64,000 nucleotides of DNA from Falsirhodobacter flavus. GTDB taxonomy: Bacteria; Pseudomonadota; Alphaproteobacteria; Rhodobacterales; Rhodobacteraceae. The notes under the pieces are model-generated. The model saw nothing but the letters and a program-made list of their open reading frames with translations. It was not told where the DNA came from and did no database searches. Position 1 is the first letter of the stretch; every line of letters begins with the position of its first letter. Location: positions 1-64,000 of the forward strand of contig JARWBI010000003.1 in the NCBI GenBank assembly GCA_029846755.1, read 5' to 3'. Both the position numbers and the translations under genes were made by a program. Below are positions 16,605-25,982 of the stretch, piece by piece.

Positions 16605-16646
16605 CGGAATGTTAGCGCGCTAATTACTTTGCACGCTAACATTCCG
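16605..16646. promoter_or_regulatory. Palindromic MarR operator before marR-emrB-emrA
   Basis: CGGAATGTTAGCG (16605-16617) and CGCTAACATTCCG (16634-16646) are perfect 13-bp inverted repeats. Inside them lie the perfect 12-mer TTAGCGCGCTAA (16612-16623) and the related TTTGCACGCTAA (16628-16639), which have the size of MarR sites. The repeats end 8 bases before the marR ATG, so the regulator probably represses its own operon. Confidence 0.75.
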
Positions 16647-16654
16647 GTCCCACC

Positions 16655-17083
16655 ATGAACGACGATGCCCATCTGATCGACGCGCTTCTGCGCGTGATGC
16701 GCGAATTGCGCCGCCAGTTCGATGCAAGCGCGCAAGAGGTCGGGCTCACCATGTCGCGCGCCCGCGTCCTTGCGGTCATCGCACGGATGGAGGGGATCAC
16801 GCAGGCGGGCCTTGCGCACGAGATGGGGCTGGAGCCGCCGACCCTAAAACGCCAGATCGACGCGCTGGAAGCGGACGGCTTCATCACCCGCAAAGCGCTT
16901 GACGGCGACGCTCGCAAACGCGCGCTGCACCTGACGGAAAAGGCCCGCAGCGCCCGCGTCACCCGCCTTGTCGACGAAACCCGCGCCGAAATCCTCGATG
17001 GCCTTTCCCCCGAGAACAAGAACCGGATGCGGACATCGCTGGAACGGATCGCGGAAAACATCGCGAGGCTGAATCACAGATGA
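16655..17083 (+). CDS. MarR-family transcriptional regulator
   Basis: This 142-residue winged-helix repressor carries the DNA-binding region GITQAGLAHEMGLEPPTLKR followed by the wing, with DGDARKRALHLTEKAR as the typical MarR DxR-type signature. It is first in an operon with an EmrB-type pump and an EmrA-type adaptor, each joined by an ATGA overlap. A perfect palindrome covers the promoter. It is probably a repressor released by a toxic ligand that the pump exports. There is no usual ribosome site between palindrome and ATG, so the mRNA leader may be very short. Confidence 0.9.
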   Translation: MNDDAHLIDALLRVMRELRRQFDASAQEVGLTMSRARVLAVIARMEGITQAGLAHEMGLEPPTLKRQIDALEADGFITRKALDGDARKRALHLTEKARSARVTRLVDETRAEILDGLSPENKNRMRTSLERIAENIARLNHR

Positions 17084-18681
17084 CAGCCACCCCCGACGCA
17101 TTCCCGATCCACCGCGCGCTGCCCTATTTTGCCGCCGCTATCGTGCTGGCCTTGTCGCAGGGGCTGGCGCAGGGGTTCGTGTCCACCAACCTGCCGCAAT
17201 TCGCAGGCGATCTGGGCAGCACCACGACCGAGGCAAGCTGGCTCATGGCCGCCTATATGGTGCCGCGCGCCTCGCTTCCGATCATGCTGGTCAAGATCCG
17301 CACGCAATACGGCCTCCGCCGCTTTGCCGAGATCGGCGTCGCGCTTTACGTGATCGTCGCCTTCATCTCGGTCTGGGTCGAGGATCTGCGGTCCGCCATC
17401 GTCGTGCAGTTTCTGTCGGGCGTCGCCTCGGCCCCGCTGTCCACGCTGGCCTTTCTTTACATGATCGAGCCGCTCTCGCCCCAATGGAAGATGCGGCTGG
17501 GCCTGCCGATGGCTTTGCTGTTCCTGATGAACGCGCCGTCGCTGGCGCGCGTCATCTCGCCAGCCCTGATCGGGGATGGCGGGCTGACGGCGGTGCATCT
17601 TACGGCGCTTGGCATGGCGATGTGTTCGGTCGCGCTGGTGTTCCTGCTGCCGCTGCGCCCCGTGCCGCACCAGAAGGTCATTCAGAAGCTGGATTTTGTC
17701 AGCTTTGCCCTGATCGCCTTCGGGTTCGGCGGGATCACCATCGGGTTCCTGATGGGACCGATCCACTGGTGGACGGATGCAGGCTGGATCGGGCTGCTAT
17801 TGGCCGGGTCTGTGCTGTCCTTGGCGCTTGCCGTTGCGATCGAGCTGCGGCGGGAGACGCCTCTGGTCGACATCCGCTGGATCTGCTCGCCCGCCATCCT
17901 GCACCTTGCGGTGACGCTGTTCCTGTTCCGTCTGGTCCTGTCCGAACAGAGCACCGGCGCGCCGCGGCTGTTTCAGGCACTGGGCATGGGCCCGCAGCAG
18001 CTCGTCCCTTTGTTCGTGGTGATCTGCATCGCCTGCGTCATGGGTGCGCTGGCCTGCACCGCGTGGATGAAGCCGCAACGCCTGCCGATGATGCACCTGG
18101 TCGCCCTGATCCTGATCGCCGCGGGGGCATTGATGGACGCCCATTCCAGCATCGACACCCGGCCGGAACAGATGATCGTCAGCCAGGCGCTGATCGGTTT
18201 CGCCGGAATGCTGTTCATGCCGCCCGCGATGGTCGCCGGGCTGACTGCCGCGCTGGCGAAGGGGCCGACCTATCTTCTGTCCTTCATCATCGTGTTCCTG
18301 TCGACGCAAAGCCTTGGCGGCGTGGTCGGGTCGGGCCTGTTCACGACGCTGGTAAACCACCGGCAGGCGCTGCACCTTCAAATCCTGAACGAACAGGTGC
18401 AGCCGACCGATCCGGCCACCATGGCGGCCATCGCCGCCCGCACCGCCGCGCTGGCACCGCAGATCGGCGACGGCGCGATGCGGCGTGCGCAGGCCATGGC
18501 GCTGATCGCACAGGATACGTCAAACCAGGCTTACGTCCTTGCCTATAACGACGCCTATTTCATCACCTTCCTGATCGCCTGCGCGGCGGCGGCGGCCTTG
18601 CTGCTGCACCTGCTGCGCGACTGGCTCGTCGCCCGGATGCCCGGCGCCCCCACCACCCCTGCCCCCGAGGCCGCGAAATGA
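17080..18681 (+). CDS. MFS multidrug efflux transporter, DHA2/EmrB type
   Basis: This 533-residue inner-membrane transporter has about 14 hydrophobic segments. The N-terminal region LSQGLAQGFVSTNLPQFAGD followed by TTTEASWLMAAYMVPRASLP matches the EmrB layout. It works with the HlyD/EmrA adaptor encoded immediately downstream to extrude compounds by proton antiport. Its ATG overlaps the marR stop, and its stop overlaps the emrA start. Substrate is unknown. Confidence 0.88.
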   Translation: MTATPDAFPIHRALPYFAAAIVLALSQGLAQGFVSTNLPQFAGDLGSTTTEASWLMAAYMVPRASLPIMLVKIRTQYGLRRFAEIGVALYVIVAFISVWVEDLRSAIVVQFLSGVASAPLSTLAFLYMIEPLSPQWKMRLGLPMALLFLMNAPSLARVISPALIGDGGLTAVHLTALGMAMCSVALVFLLPLRPVPHQKVIQKLDFVSFALIAFGFGGITIGFLMGPIHWWTDAGWIGLLLAGSVLSLALAVAIELRRETPLVDIRWICSPAILHLAVTLFLFRLVLSEQSTGAPRLFQALGMGPQQLVPLFVVICIACVMGALACTAWMKPQRLPMMHLVALILIAAGALMDAHSSIDTRPEQMIVSQALIGFAGMLFMPPAMVAGLTAALAKGPTYLLSFIIVFLSTQSLGGVVGSGLFTTLVNHRQALHLQILNEQVQPTDPATMAAIAARTAALAPQIGDGAMRRAQAMALIAQDTSNQAYVLAYNDAYFITFLIACAAAAALLLHLLRDWLVARMPGAPTTPAPEAAK

Positions 18682-19733
18682 ACAAATCCCTGATCCTGCC
18701 CACGGCCATCGCCATCGTCATCGGCATTGCCGGCGTCCTGCTTCTGCTGTTCGCATGGCACCTGCCGCCCTTTTCCCACAGCGATCCCACGACCGAGAAT
18801 GCCTATGTCCGGGGCCGCGTCACCACCCTGTCGCCGCAGCTTTCGGGATACCTGATCGCGGTGGAGGCGGCGGATTTCCAGAAAGTGTCCGAAGGCGACG
18901 TCATCGCCCGGATCGACGACCGCCCCTACCGCCAGAAGCTGGCGCAGGCCGAGGCGGGGCTTGCCTCCGCCCGTGCCTCGCTGGAGGTCGCGCGCCAGAA
19001 CGAACAATCTGCGCAGGCCAGCGAGCGTGCCTCCGCCGCCGCGCTGGAGGCAAGCCGCGTCGCGCTGACCACAGCGCAGTCGAATAGCGCCCGCACGCAG
19101 GAACTCCGCTCGCGCGGGGTGGCGGCCGATACGGCGCAGGAGCAGGCCGCCCTGTCGCTGCAACAGGCCAGCGCCAATGTCGCGCAGGCCGAAGTTCAGC
19201 TTGAGGTCCAGCACGAGGCGATCAACTCGGCCCATGCTCAGGCCACCGCCGCCGAAGCGCAGATCGCCAATGCCGAAGCAACGGTCGAACTGGCGCGGAT
19301 CGATCTGTCGAACACCGTCATCCACGCCCCCTCGGACGGCACGCTTGGTCAGGTCTCGGCGCGCGTCGGGCAGTATGTAACGGCCGGGACGGGGCTGGTT
19401 TCGCATGTCGGAAACGATGTCTGGGTGATCGCGAATTTCAAGGAAACCAGCCTGCATGGCATGCGCCTTGGCCAGCCCGTCCATTTTGCGGTGGACGCGA
19501 TGGGCGGACGGACCTTCACGGGACGCGTGGAAGGGTTCTCACCCGCCACGGCGTCCGAGTTCAGCCTTCTGGCCGCGACGAATGCGACGGGCAACTTCAC
19601 CAAGATCACGCAGCGCGTGCCGGTTCGCATATCCATCGACGAAGGGCAGGATCTGGCCGAATATCTGGCCCCCGGTCTCTCGGTGATCGCGACGGTCGAT
19701 ACCTCGCAAGCCGAAAACGCCCCCGGAAGGTGA
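18678..19733 (+). CDS. HlyD/EmrA-family efflux adaptor protein
   Basis: This 351-residue periplasmic adaptor has one N-terminal membrane anchor (ILPTAIAIVIGIAGVLLLLF). The first lipoyl half is ENAYVRGRVTTLSPQLSGYL, a long Ala/Gln/Glu-rich coiled coil follows (roughly residues 90-200), and the second lipoyl half is VIHAPSDGTLGQVSARVGQY. It links the EmrB-type pump to an outer-membrane channel. It is the third gene of the marR operon. A second adaptor of the same class lies at 50863. Confidence 0.88.
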   Translation: MNKSLILPTAIAIVIGIAGVLLLLFAWHLPPFSHSDPTTENAYVRGRVTTLSPQLSGYLIAVEAADFQKVSEGDVIARIDDRPYRQKLAQAEAGLASARASLEVARQNEQSAQASERASAAALEASRVALTTAQSNSARTQELRSRGVAADTAQEQAALSLQQASANVAQAEVQLEVQHEAINSAHAQATAAEAQIANAEATVELARIDLSNTVIHAPSDGTLGQVSARVGQYVTAGTGLVSHVGNDVWVIANFKETSLHGMRLGQPVHFAVDAMGGRTFTGRVEGFSPATASEFSLLAATNATGNFTKITQRVPVRISIDEGQDLAEYLAPGLSVIATVDTSQAENAPGR

Positions 19734-19776
19734 ACAAATCACGCATTTGTGCGTTTTCTTTCCGGAGGATATGCAC

Positions 19777-20019
19777 ATGTGGAATGAACCTGTCGTCATA
19801 TCAATGGGAAAGGACCAGCCTGCCATGGCGGTCCGGACCTCCATCGAGGCGCTGCGCGTTCTGGACGGGTGGTGGCAAAAGGTCGACGGACCGGCCTTCC
19901 AGAACGCCATCAACGTCTGTATCGCCGCGATCCGGCACGAAACCAGCGAGGAGGATGCCCGTGCGGCCTTCGTCTCGGCGCTGTCCGAAGGCGGCGTGAT
20001 CCTGCATCCGGTCGAATAG
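19777..20019 (+). CDS. DUF982 small protein (copy 1)
   Basis: This 80-residue protein belongs to DUF982, seen from SIEALRVLDGWWQKVDGPAF and EEDARAAFVSALSEGG. It has no membrane segment. GGAGG at 19764-19768 best fits the ATG at 19777; the ATG at 19771 is too close. A short hairpin with a T-rich tail (ACGCA/TGCGT, 19741-19757) precedes it, so it may have separate expression from emrA. A close paralogue at 53447 sits next to the other EmrAB pair. Function unknown. Confidence 0.8.
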   Translation: MWNEPVVISMGKDQPAMAVRTSIEALRVLDGWWQKVDGPAFQNAINVCIAAIRHETSEEDARAAFVSALSEGGVILHPVE

Positions 20020-20080
20020 CTTGCAGCCGGGCGCGGGGCTTGGCACTCTGGCCCCGAAACCACCTGATCGGACAAGCCGG

Positions 20081-21043
20081 ATGCCCGCCGACACGCTTCG
20101 CAACCAGACCCGCAACCCGGGCATGCCGCTGGACACCGCGATGTTCGAGGGCCACCGCATCAACCGACTGGCCACCGAACGACGCGCTGCCTCCCTGGTC
20201 TCGCGTCGCGGCGTCAAGAAACTGCATCAGGCCGCATGGTTGGTGAATGCGATCCGCTGCATCGATCTGACGACATTGGCCGGGGATGACACCAAGGGCC
20301 GCGTCCGCCGCCTTTGCGCCAAGGCCCGCCAGCCCCTCGCCCCGCGTATCGCAGACGCGTTGGGCCTGAACCCGACCGTGGGCGCGGTCTGCGTCTATCC
20401 CACCATGACCCGCCATGCCGTCCATGCGCTGGAGGGCAGCGGAATTCCCGTCGCCTCGGTCGCAACGGGATTTCCGGCAGGCCTCATGCCGCTTCGGCTG
20501 CGGCTCGAGGAAATCCGCTATGCCGTGGACGAGGGCGCGGCCGAGATCGACATCGTCATCACACGCGAACACGCGCTGCGCGGCGACTGGTCCGCATTGC
20601 ATGACGAGATCGCCGCGATGCGCGACGCCTGCGGCGAGGCGCATATGAAGGCGATCCTCGCGACGGGGGATCTGCAGACCTTCGGCAACGTCTATGCGGC
20701 CTCGATGGTCGCCATGCAGGCCGGGGCGGATTTCATCAAGACCTCCACCGGCAAGGAAGGCGTCAACGCGACGCTGCCCGTCAGCCTCGTCATGGTCAGG
20801 GCGCTGCGCGATTATCTGGATGCAACCGGCCACCGAGTGGGGTTCAAGCCCGCGGGCGGGATGAAGACGGCCAAGGATGCGCTGAACTGGCAATTCCTGA
20901 TGCGCGAGGAGATGGGCAGGGACTGGCTCTCGCCCGATCTTTTCCGGCTTGGCGCCTCGTCGATGCTGGCCGATATCGAACGGCAGCTCGACCATTTCGC
21001 CACCGGACGCTATGCCGCCGCGCATCGCCACGCCATCGCCTGA
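20081..21043 (+). CDS. deoC: Deoxyribose-phosphate aldolase
   Basis: DeoC splits 2-deoxyribose-5-phosphate into glyceraldehyde-3-phosphate and acetaldehyde. The Schiff-base Lys lies in DFIKTSTGK and the second Lys in GFKPAGGMKT; the N-terminal CIDLTTLAGDDT is also typical. At 320 residues it is longer than E. coli DeoC (259), because of an N-terminal extension seen in alphaproteobacterial relatives. The start at 20081 (MPADTLRNQT) is preferred, though its ribosome site is weak. The following aldehyde dehydrogenase, 12 bases away, would remove the acetaldehyde. Confidence 0.93.
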   Translation: MPADTLRNQTRNPGMPLDTAMFEGHRINRLATERRAASLVSRRGVKKLHQAAWLVNAIRCIDLTTLAGDDTKGRVRRLCAKARQPLAPRIADALGLNPTVGAVCVYPTMTRHAVHALEGSGIPVASVATGFPAGLMPLRLRLEEIRYAVDEGAAEIDIVITREHALRGDWSALHDEIAAMRDACGEAHMKAILATGDLQTFGNVYAASMVAMQAGADFIKTSTGKEGVNATLPVSLVMVRALRDYLDATGHRVGFKPAGGMKTAKDALNWQFLMREEMGRDWLSPDLFRLGASSMLADIERQLDHFATGRYAAAHRHAIA

Positions 21044-21055
21044 AGCGGGGACCAA

Positions 21056-23404
21056 ATGACGACGATCACCGACATCCTGAACACGATGGACTATGGCCCC
21101 GCGCGCGAGGATGACGCGGTCGCGCAGGATTGGCTGGCGCGGCACCTCGCTGGCTTGGGTCATTTCATCGACGGCGAATTCACCCCGGCGGGCGAGACAT
21201 TCGCCGTGCGAAACCCTGCCACCGGCGGCGCAATCGCCCGCGTCACGCAAGGCACGGCGGCGGATGTGGAACGCGCCGTCCAAGCCGCCCGCAAGGCGCA
21301 GCCGGGCTGGGCTGCGCTTTCGGGACATGAACGGGCGCGCCACCTTTATGCGCTGGCCCGCCATGTCCAGCAGCATGCCCGCCTTCTGGCGCTGCTGGAG
21401 ACGCTGAACAATGGCAAACCCTTTCGCGAAAGCCGCGATGCAGACCTGCCCTTGGTCGTGCGCCACTTTTATCACCACGCCGGGTGGGCAGAGCTTTGCG
21501 AGGACGAGTTTTCCGGCAAAGTGCCGCATGGCGTTTGCGGCCAAGTGATCCCGTGGAACTTTCCCCTGCTGATGCTGGCGTGGAAGGTCGCGCCCGCACT
21601 GGCGGCGGGCAATACCGTCGTGCTGAAGCCCGCCGAATACACGCCCCTGACCGCGCTTGCCTTCGCCGAAATCGCGCGCGAGGCGGGCCTGCCGAAGGGC
21701 GTTCTGAACATCGTCACCGGCGACGGCGAAACCGGCGCGGCGCTGACCGGCCATCCCGGCATAGACAAGGTGGCCTTCACCGGATCGACCGAGGTAGGCC
21801 GCATCATCCGCCGCCAGGCCGCCGGAACGGGCAAGGCGCTGACGCTGGAACTGGGGGGCAAGTCGCCGTTCATCGTGCTGGCCGATGCGGATCTGGACGC
21901 CGCCGTCGAAGGCGTGGTCGACGCCATCTGGTTCAATCAGGGCGAGGTCTGCTGCGCCGGATCGCGCATCCTCGTGTCGGAATCCGTCGCCCCCCGGTTC
22001 GAGACGCTGCTGCGCCGCCGGATGGCCACCCTGCGCACCGGCGATCCGATGGAGAAGTCCACCGATATCGGCGCCATCGTCCATCCGGTGCAACTGGACC
22101 GCATTCGCCGTCTGGTCGATCAGGGAACCGCCGAAGGCGCGGTGCTTCATCAGGGAAGCGCGCCGGAGGGTTGTTTCTTCCCGCCGACGCTCGTCACGGG
22201 GGTCGAGCCCGCCTCGATCCTCTCGACCGAGGAGATCTTCGGCCCCGTCGTCACACTGACCACCTTTCGCACACCGGATGAGGCCGTTTCCCTGGCCAAC
22301 AACACCCGCTACGGGCTTGCCGCATCGATCTGGTCCGAAAGCGCGGCGCTGTCACTCGATGTCGCCTCGAAGCTGCGGGCGGGTGTCGTATGGATCAACG
22401 CCACCAATGTCTTCGATGCCGCCGCGCCGTTCGGCGGCCAGCGCGAAAGCGGCTTCGGGCGCGAGGGCGGCCGCGAGGGGATGGCGGCCTATCTGACGGG
22501 CAAACCGGCGCAAACTGGCGACGAAACCGTCCTGCTGCCGGTTTCGGGCCTTCCGGGCGATGCGCCGATGCCAGGCGGGATCGACCGCACAGCCAAGCTC
22601 TATATCGGTGGCAAGCAGGTGCGCCCGGATGGCGGCCAGTCCTTCACCGTCCGCGGCTCGAAGGGCCCGCTTGGGCTGGCAGGGATCGGCACGCGCAAGG
22701 ACATTCGCAACGCTGTCGAAGCGGCCCGCAAGGCCGAAGGCTGGTCGGCGCAGACCGGCCACGCCCGCGCACAGGTGCTTTACTTCTTGGCCGAGAACCT
22801 GTCGGCCCGCGCGGCGGAATTCGCCCGCCGGCTGGAAAGTTTCGGGCAATCCCGACGCGACGCCGAAGCCGAGGTGGAGGCGTCAATCCGCCGCATCTTC
22901 TGGTATGCGGCACAGGCCGACAAGATCGACGGGGCGTCACGGCAACCCCTCCGTGACCATCTCGTGCTGACGGTCCCGGAACCTCTGGGCCTCATCGGCA
23001 TCGCCTGTCCGGTAGCGCATCCGCTGCTGGGCCTTTTGTCGCTGGTGCTTCCGGCCATTGCCGCCGGGAACCGGGTGGTTGCGATCCCTTCGCAGGCGCA
23101 TCCGCTGCCGGCGACGGATCTTTACCAGGTGCTCGACACATCGGACCTGCCCGGGGGCGTTCTGAACATCGTGACGGGCGATCGCGACCAGCTGGCGCGT
23201 GTTCTGGCCGAACATGATGATGTGGAAGCCGTCTGGTATGCCGGATCTGCCGAAGGCGCCAAGGCGGTCGAACAGGCGTCGGCGGGCAACCTGAAACAGA
23301 CATGGTGCCTGCCCGGGGCGACGGACTGGAGCGCGGCGCAGGGGCGCGAATTCATCGACCGCGCGGTGCAGATCAAGACGGTGTGGATGCCCTTTGGCGG
23401 GTGA
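21056..23404 (+). CDS. Double-domain aldehyde dehydrogenase paired with deoC
   Basis: This 782-residue protein has a complete aldehyde dehydrogenase domain at residues 1-480. Its catalytic Glu is in LELGGKSP near 265 and its Cys in NQGEVCCAGSR near 299; GQVIPWNFPLL and FTGSTEVG are also present. A second, shorter ALDH-like domain (about 510-782) keeps the cofactor-fold landmarks LIGIACPVAHPLLGLLS and GGVLNIVTGDRDQLARV. It ends before any catalytic Cys, so it is probably structural. Context suggests oxidation of acetaldehyde from DeoC. The ATG at 21056 has GCGGGG upstream. Confidence 0.88.
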   Translation: MTTITDILNTMDYGPAREDDAVAQDWLARHLAGLGHFIDGEFTPAGETFAVRNPATGGAIARVTQGTAADVERAVQAARKAQPGWAALSGHERARHLYALARHVQQHARLLALLETLNNGKPFRESRDADLPLVVRHFYHHAGWAELCEDEFSGKVPHGVCGQVIPWNFPLLMLAWKVAPALAAGNTVVLKPAEYTPLTALAFAEIAREAGLPKGVLNIVTGDGETGAALTGHPGIDKVAFTGSTEVGRIIRRQAAGTGKALTLELGGKSPFIVLADADLDAAVEGVVDAIWFNQGEVCCAGSRILVSESVAPRFETLLRRRMATLRTGDPMEKSTDIGAIVHPVQLDRIRRLVDQGTAEGAVLHQGSAPEGCFFPPTLVTGVEPASILSTEEIFGPVVTLTTFRTPDEAVSLANNTRYGLAASIWSESAALSLDVASKLRAGVVWINATNVFDAAAPFGGQRESGFGREGGREGMAAYLTGKPAQTGDETVLLPVSGLPGDAPMPGGIDRTAKLYIGGKQVRPDGGQSFTVRGSKGPLGLAGIGTRKDIRNAVEAARKAEGWSAQTGHARAQVLYFLAENLSARAAEFARRLESFGQSRRDAEAEVEASIRRIFWYAAQADKIDGASRQPLRDHLVLTVPEPLGLIGIACPVAHPLLGLLSLVLPAIAAGNRVVAIPSQAHPLPATDLYQVLDTSDLPGGVLNIVTGDRDQLARVLAEHDDVEAVWYAGSAEGAKAVEQASAGNLKQTWCLPGATDWSAAQGREFIDRAVQIKTVWMPFGG

Positions 23405-23479
23405 AAGGCGGCAAACCTTCGTCCCAGCGTCATAAACTCGCGCTAAAAGGGATCAAGGAAACAAGAGCAGCCGCCGGAC

Positions 23480-24337
23480 ATGATCAGCATCGCGTTCCCC
23501 CAGGGATCCGTCGCCGCCCGCATGCCTCAGGGCTTTCGAACCGAAACACCGCCGCGCCTCTGGGCTGCGCCCCGCGCCGCCCCCGCACGGCATTACCGCG
23601 CGCTGTTCCTGTCGGACCTGCATCTGGGCGCAAGGGCCTGCCGCGCCGAGATGTTGCTGGACTTCCTGCGCTCCGTCACCGCCGACCGCATCTACCTTGT
23701 CGGCGACGTCTTCGACTTCTGCCGCTATCGCGAACCATATTGGACCGAAACCCATGAGGGGGTTCTGGACGCGCTTGCTGCCATGGGCGCGCGGCTGACC
23801 CGGCTTCCCGGCAATCACGACCGCCAGCGCACCGAATCCGGCCCCGCAGGCCGCATCGCCATCGGTCCGGAAACGCTGGTCCATCGCACCGCCACAGGAC
23901 ACCGCTATCTGGTGCTGCACGGGGATTGCGCGGAATCCCGGATTGGGCGATCGACCGTCGTCGCCCGCATGGGCAGCTATATCGACTATCGCGCGCAGAC
24001 GCTGGACGCCGCGCTTTTGCGTCGCGGCCTTTCGGGGCGGGCGCATCGGGCAATCCGCTGGGGCGACACGCTCATCAGCCGCAACGTCACGATGCGCAGC
24101 AGGCTGGCGCGCATGGCACGGGCGGGCGGCTTTGACGGCATCATCTGCGGCCACCTGCACGAGCCGCTTCTGCAACGCGACCACGGGCTGACCTACGCAA
24201 ACTGCGGCGACTGGATCAACAGCATGACCGCTGTGGCGGAGGAGCGCGACGGCGCGCTGGCGCTGATCGACTGGCAGGGGCGCAGCGTCTCGCGCCTGAC
24301 CGTCTCGCCGCTGACAGCGGAACTGCTGCCCGCATGA
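23480..24337 (+). CDS. LpxH-like metallophosphoesterase
   Basis: This 285-residue calcineurin-like phosphoesterase has the metal motifs FLSDLHLG, YLVGDVFDF, LPGNHDRQR, LVLHGD and GHLHEP in order. That pattern and the length match the UDP-2,3-diacylglucosamine pyrophosphatase (LpxH/COG2908) branch. Many alphaproteobacteria use LpxI for lipid A, so this could be a specialised paralogue. Its stop overlaps the next start (ATGA). Coupling to glycosyltransferases and DedA suggests a role in envelope glycolipid synthesis. Confidence 0.82.
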   Translation: MISIAFPQGSVAARMPQGFRTETPPRLWAAPRAAPARHYRALFLSDLHLGARACRAEMLLDFLRSVTADRIYLVGDVFDFCRYREPYWTETHEGVLDALAAMGARLTRLPGNHDRQRTESGPAGRIAIGPETLVHRTATGHRYLVLHGDCAESRIGRSTVVARMGSYIDYRAQTLDAALLRRGLSGRAHRAIRWGDTLISRNVTMRSRLARMARAGGFDGIICGHLHEPLLQRDHGLTYANCGDWINSMTAVAEERDGALALIDWQGRSVSRLTVSPLTAELLPA

Positions 24338-25410
24338 GCGTGCTTGCCATCGTGGTGACGCTGCTTTTCGCGGTGCAGATCCTGTCCATCGCCGCAGCGG
24401 GCTGGCGGCTGACGCGCCGTGCCGGTCGCCCGGCGGATCTGCCTTCGATCTGCCTTCTGGTGCCGGTTCGCGGGCTCGACCCCACCGCCGCCGAAACCCT
24501 GCCCGCCTTTCTGGGGCAGGATCATCCCCATCACCGCGTCCTGTTCTGCGTCGAGGATGCGGAGGATCCCGTCGTCGCGCCGATCCGCGCCTTGCTGGAC
24601 CGCCATCCCGGGCGGGGGGAACTGCTGATCGGGCGCGATCCCATCTCGCACAATCCCAAGCTCAACAACATGGTCAAGGGTTGGCAGGCGGACGACAGCG
24701 GCTGGGTTGCAATGGTGGACAGCAACGCGCTGATCCCGCGCGATTATCTGTCGCAACTGGTCGCGGCGCATGACGGCTCCACGGGGCTCGTGACCTCTCC
24801 GGCGGTGGGAATGCGGCCCAAGGGGGTCTGGGGACGGGTGGAGGCCGCATTTTTGAACACCCATCAGGCCCGCTGGCAATTCGCGGCAGACCTGTTCGGC
24901 GCGGGCTTCGCGCAGGGCAAGACGCTGTTCTGGAACCGCGCGCTGCTGGACAGCGCTGGCGGTCTTCCGGCGCTTGGCCGCGAACTGGCCGAGGATGTCG
25001 CCTCGACCAAGCTGGTGCGCGAACGGGGGCTGCGCGTCCGGCTCGTGGCTCAGCCCGTATTCCAGCCGATGGGCCGGCGCGACCTGCCATCCGTCTGGGA
25101 CAGGCAGCTTCGCTGGGCGCGGATCCGCAGGCTGGGCTTTCCGCTGCTGTTCCTGCCCGAACTGCTGCTGGGCGGGCTTTTGCCGCTTGCGGGGCTTGCA
25201 GCCTTGCAGCCTTCGCTTCTGCCCTTGGGCATCGCGGCTTGGTATGGCGCAGAATGGGTGCTTGCCCGGGTGAACGGCTGGCCCGCAAGCTGGCGCGACG
25301 TCGCGGCGATGATGCTGCGCGATGCGCTGTTCCCGGCGCTTTGGCTCTGGTCGTGGAAAAGCCGCACGATCGCATGGCGGGGCCGCGTCTTGGCACCGAC
25401 CGTCGGCTGA
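24334..25410 (+). CDS. GT21-type glycosyltransferase (ceramide glucosyltransferase-like)
   Basis: This 358-residue membrane glycosyltransferase has an N-terminal anchor, then CLLVPVRGLDPTAAETLPAF, the acidic motif MVDSNALI, the catalytic Glu-Asp in LAEDVAST, and RQLRWARIRR. The last is the (Q/R)XXRW motif of processive or lipid-linked GT21/GT2 enzymes. C-terminal hydrophobic helices complete the ceramide-glucosyltransferase layout. It is likely to transfer a sugar to a lipid acceptor such as ceramide or diacylglycerol; which one cannot be told from sequence. It overlaps both neighbours. Confidence 0.8.
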   Translation: MSVLAIVVTLLFAVQILSIAAAGWRLTRRAGRPADLPSICLLVPVRGLDPTAAETLPAFLGQDHPHHRVLFCVEDAEDPVVAPIRALLDRHPGRGELLIGRDPISHNPKLNNMVKGWQADDSGWVAMVDSNALIPRDYLSQLVAAHDGSTGLVTSPAVGMRPKGVWGRVEAAFLNTHQARWQFAADLFGAGFAQGKTLFWNRALLDSAGGLPALGRELAEDVASTKLVRERGLRVRLVAQPVFQPMGRRDLPSVWDRQLRWARIRRLGFPLLFLPELLLGGLLPLAGLAALQPSLLPLGIAAWYGAEWVLARVNGWPASWRDVAAMMLRDALFPALWLWSWKSRTIAWRGRVLAPTVG

Positions 25411-25982
25411 TGTTCGGCACCGAGGAGGTTCTCGCGCTGCTGCGGGCGCATGGTCTGGCGATCGTGGCATTCCTGTCGCTGATCGAAGGCCCCATCGTCA
25501 GCGTCATCGCCGGATATCTTGCAAAGCTGGGGTATTTCGCCTTTGCCGCGCTGGTCCCCGTGCTGATCGTGGGCGACCTTCTGGGCGATATCGGTTTCTA
25601 TGCCCTGGGGCGCTATGGCTATCACCGTATCCCGGATTGGCTGCTGCGGCGGCTCGGGCTGCGCAAGGGGACGATGCGTGCGCTGCGCGGGCAGTTCGCG
25701 CGGCGCGGCGGGCGTATCCTGACGGTGGGCAAGCTGACCCATGCGGCGGGGGCCGCGGTGCTTGTCTCTGCCGGGGCGGCGCGGATGCCGGTGCTGCCGT
25801 TCCTGTTCTACAACGCGGCCGCAACGGTTCCGAAGACGGCTTTCTTCGTCGCGCTCGGCGCCGTCTTCGGACAGGCGCACGAGGCGATCTCGGTCTGGAT
25901 CGGGCGGACGACGCTTGGACTTCTGGCACTCATTCTTGTCGCGGCGGGGGTATGGTTTTGGCTGGCACGCAGATCACGGTAA
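25410..25982 (+). CDS. DedA-family membrane protein
   Basis: This 190-residue DedA/SNARE-associated-type protein has VAFLSLIEGPIVSVIAGYLA, GDLLGDIGFYALGRYG and a late GKLTHAAGAAVLVSAGAARM with conserved Gly. Related DedA proteins act as lipid flippases or scramblases. It starts on the last base of the GT21 stop (TGATG). In this cluster it could move a glycolipid across the inner membrane, but that is inferred from gene order. Confidence 0.82.
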   Translation: MFGTEEVLALLRAHGLAIVAFLSLIEGPIVSVIAGYLAKLGYFAFAALVPVLIVGDLLGDIGFYALGRYGYHRIPDWLLRRLGLRKGTMRALRGQFARRGGRILTVGKLTHAAGAAVLVSAGAARMPVLPFLFYNAAATVPKTAFFVALGAVFGQAHEAISVWIGRTTLGLLALILVAAGVWFWLARRSR

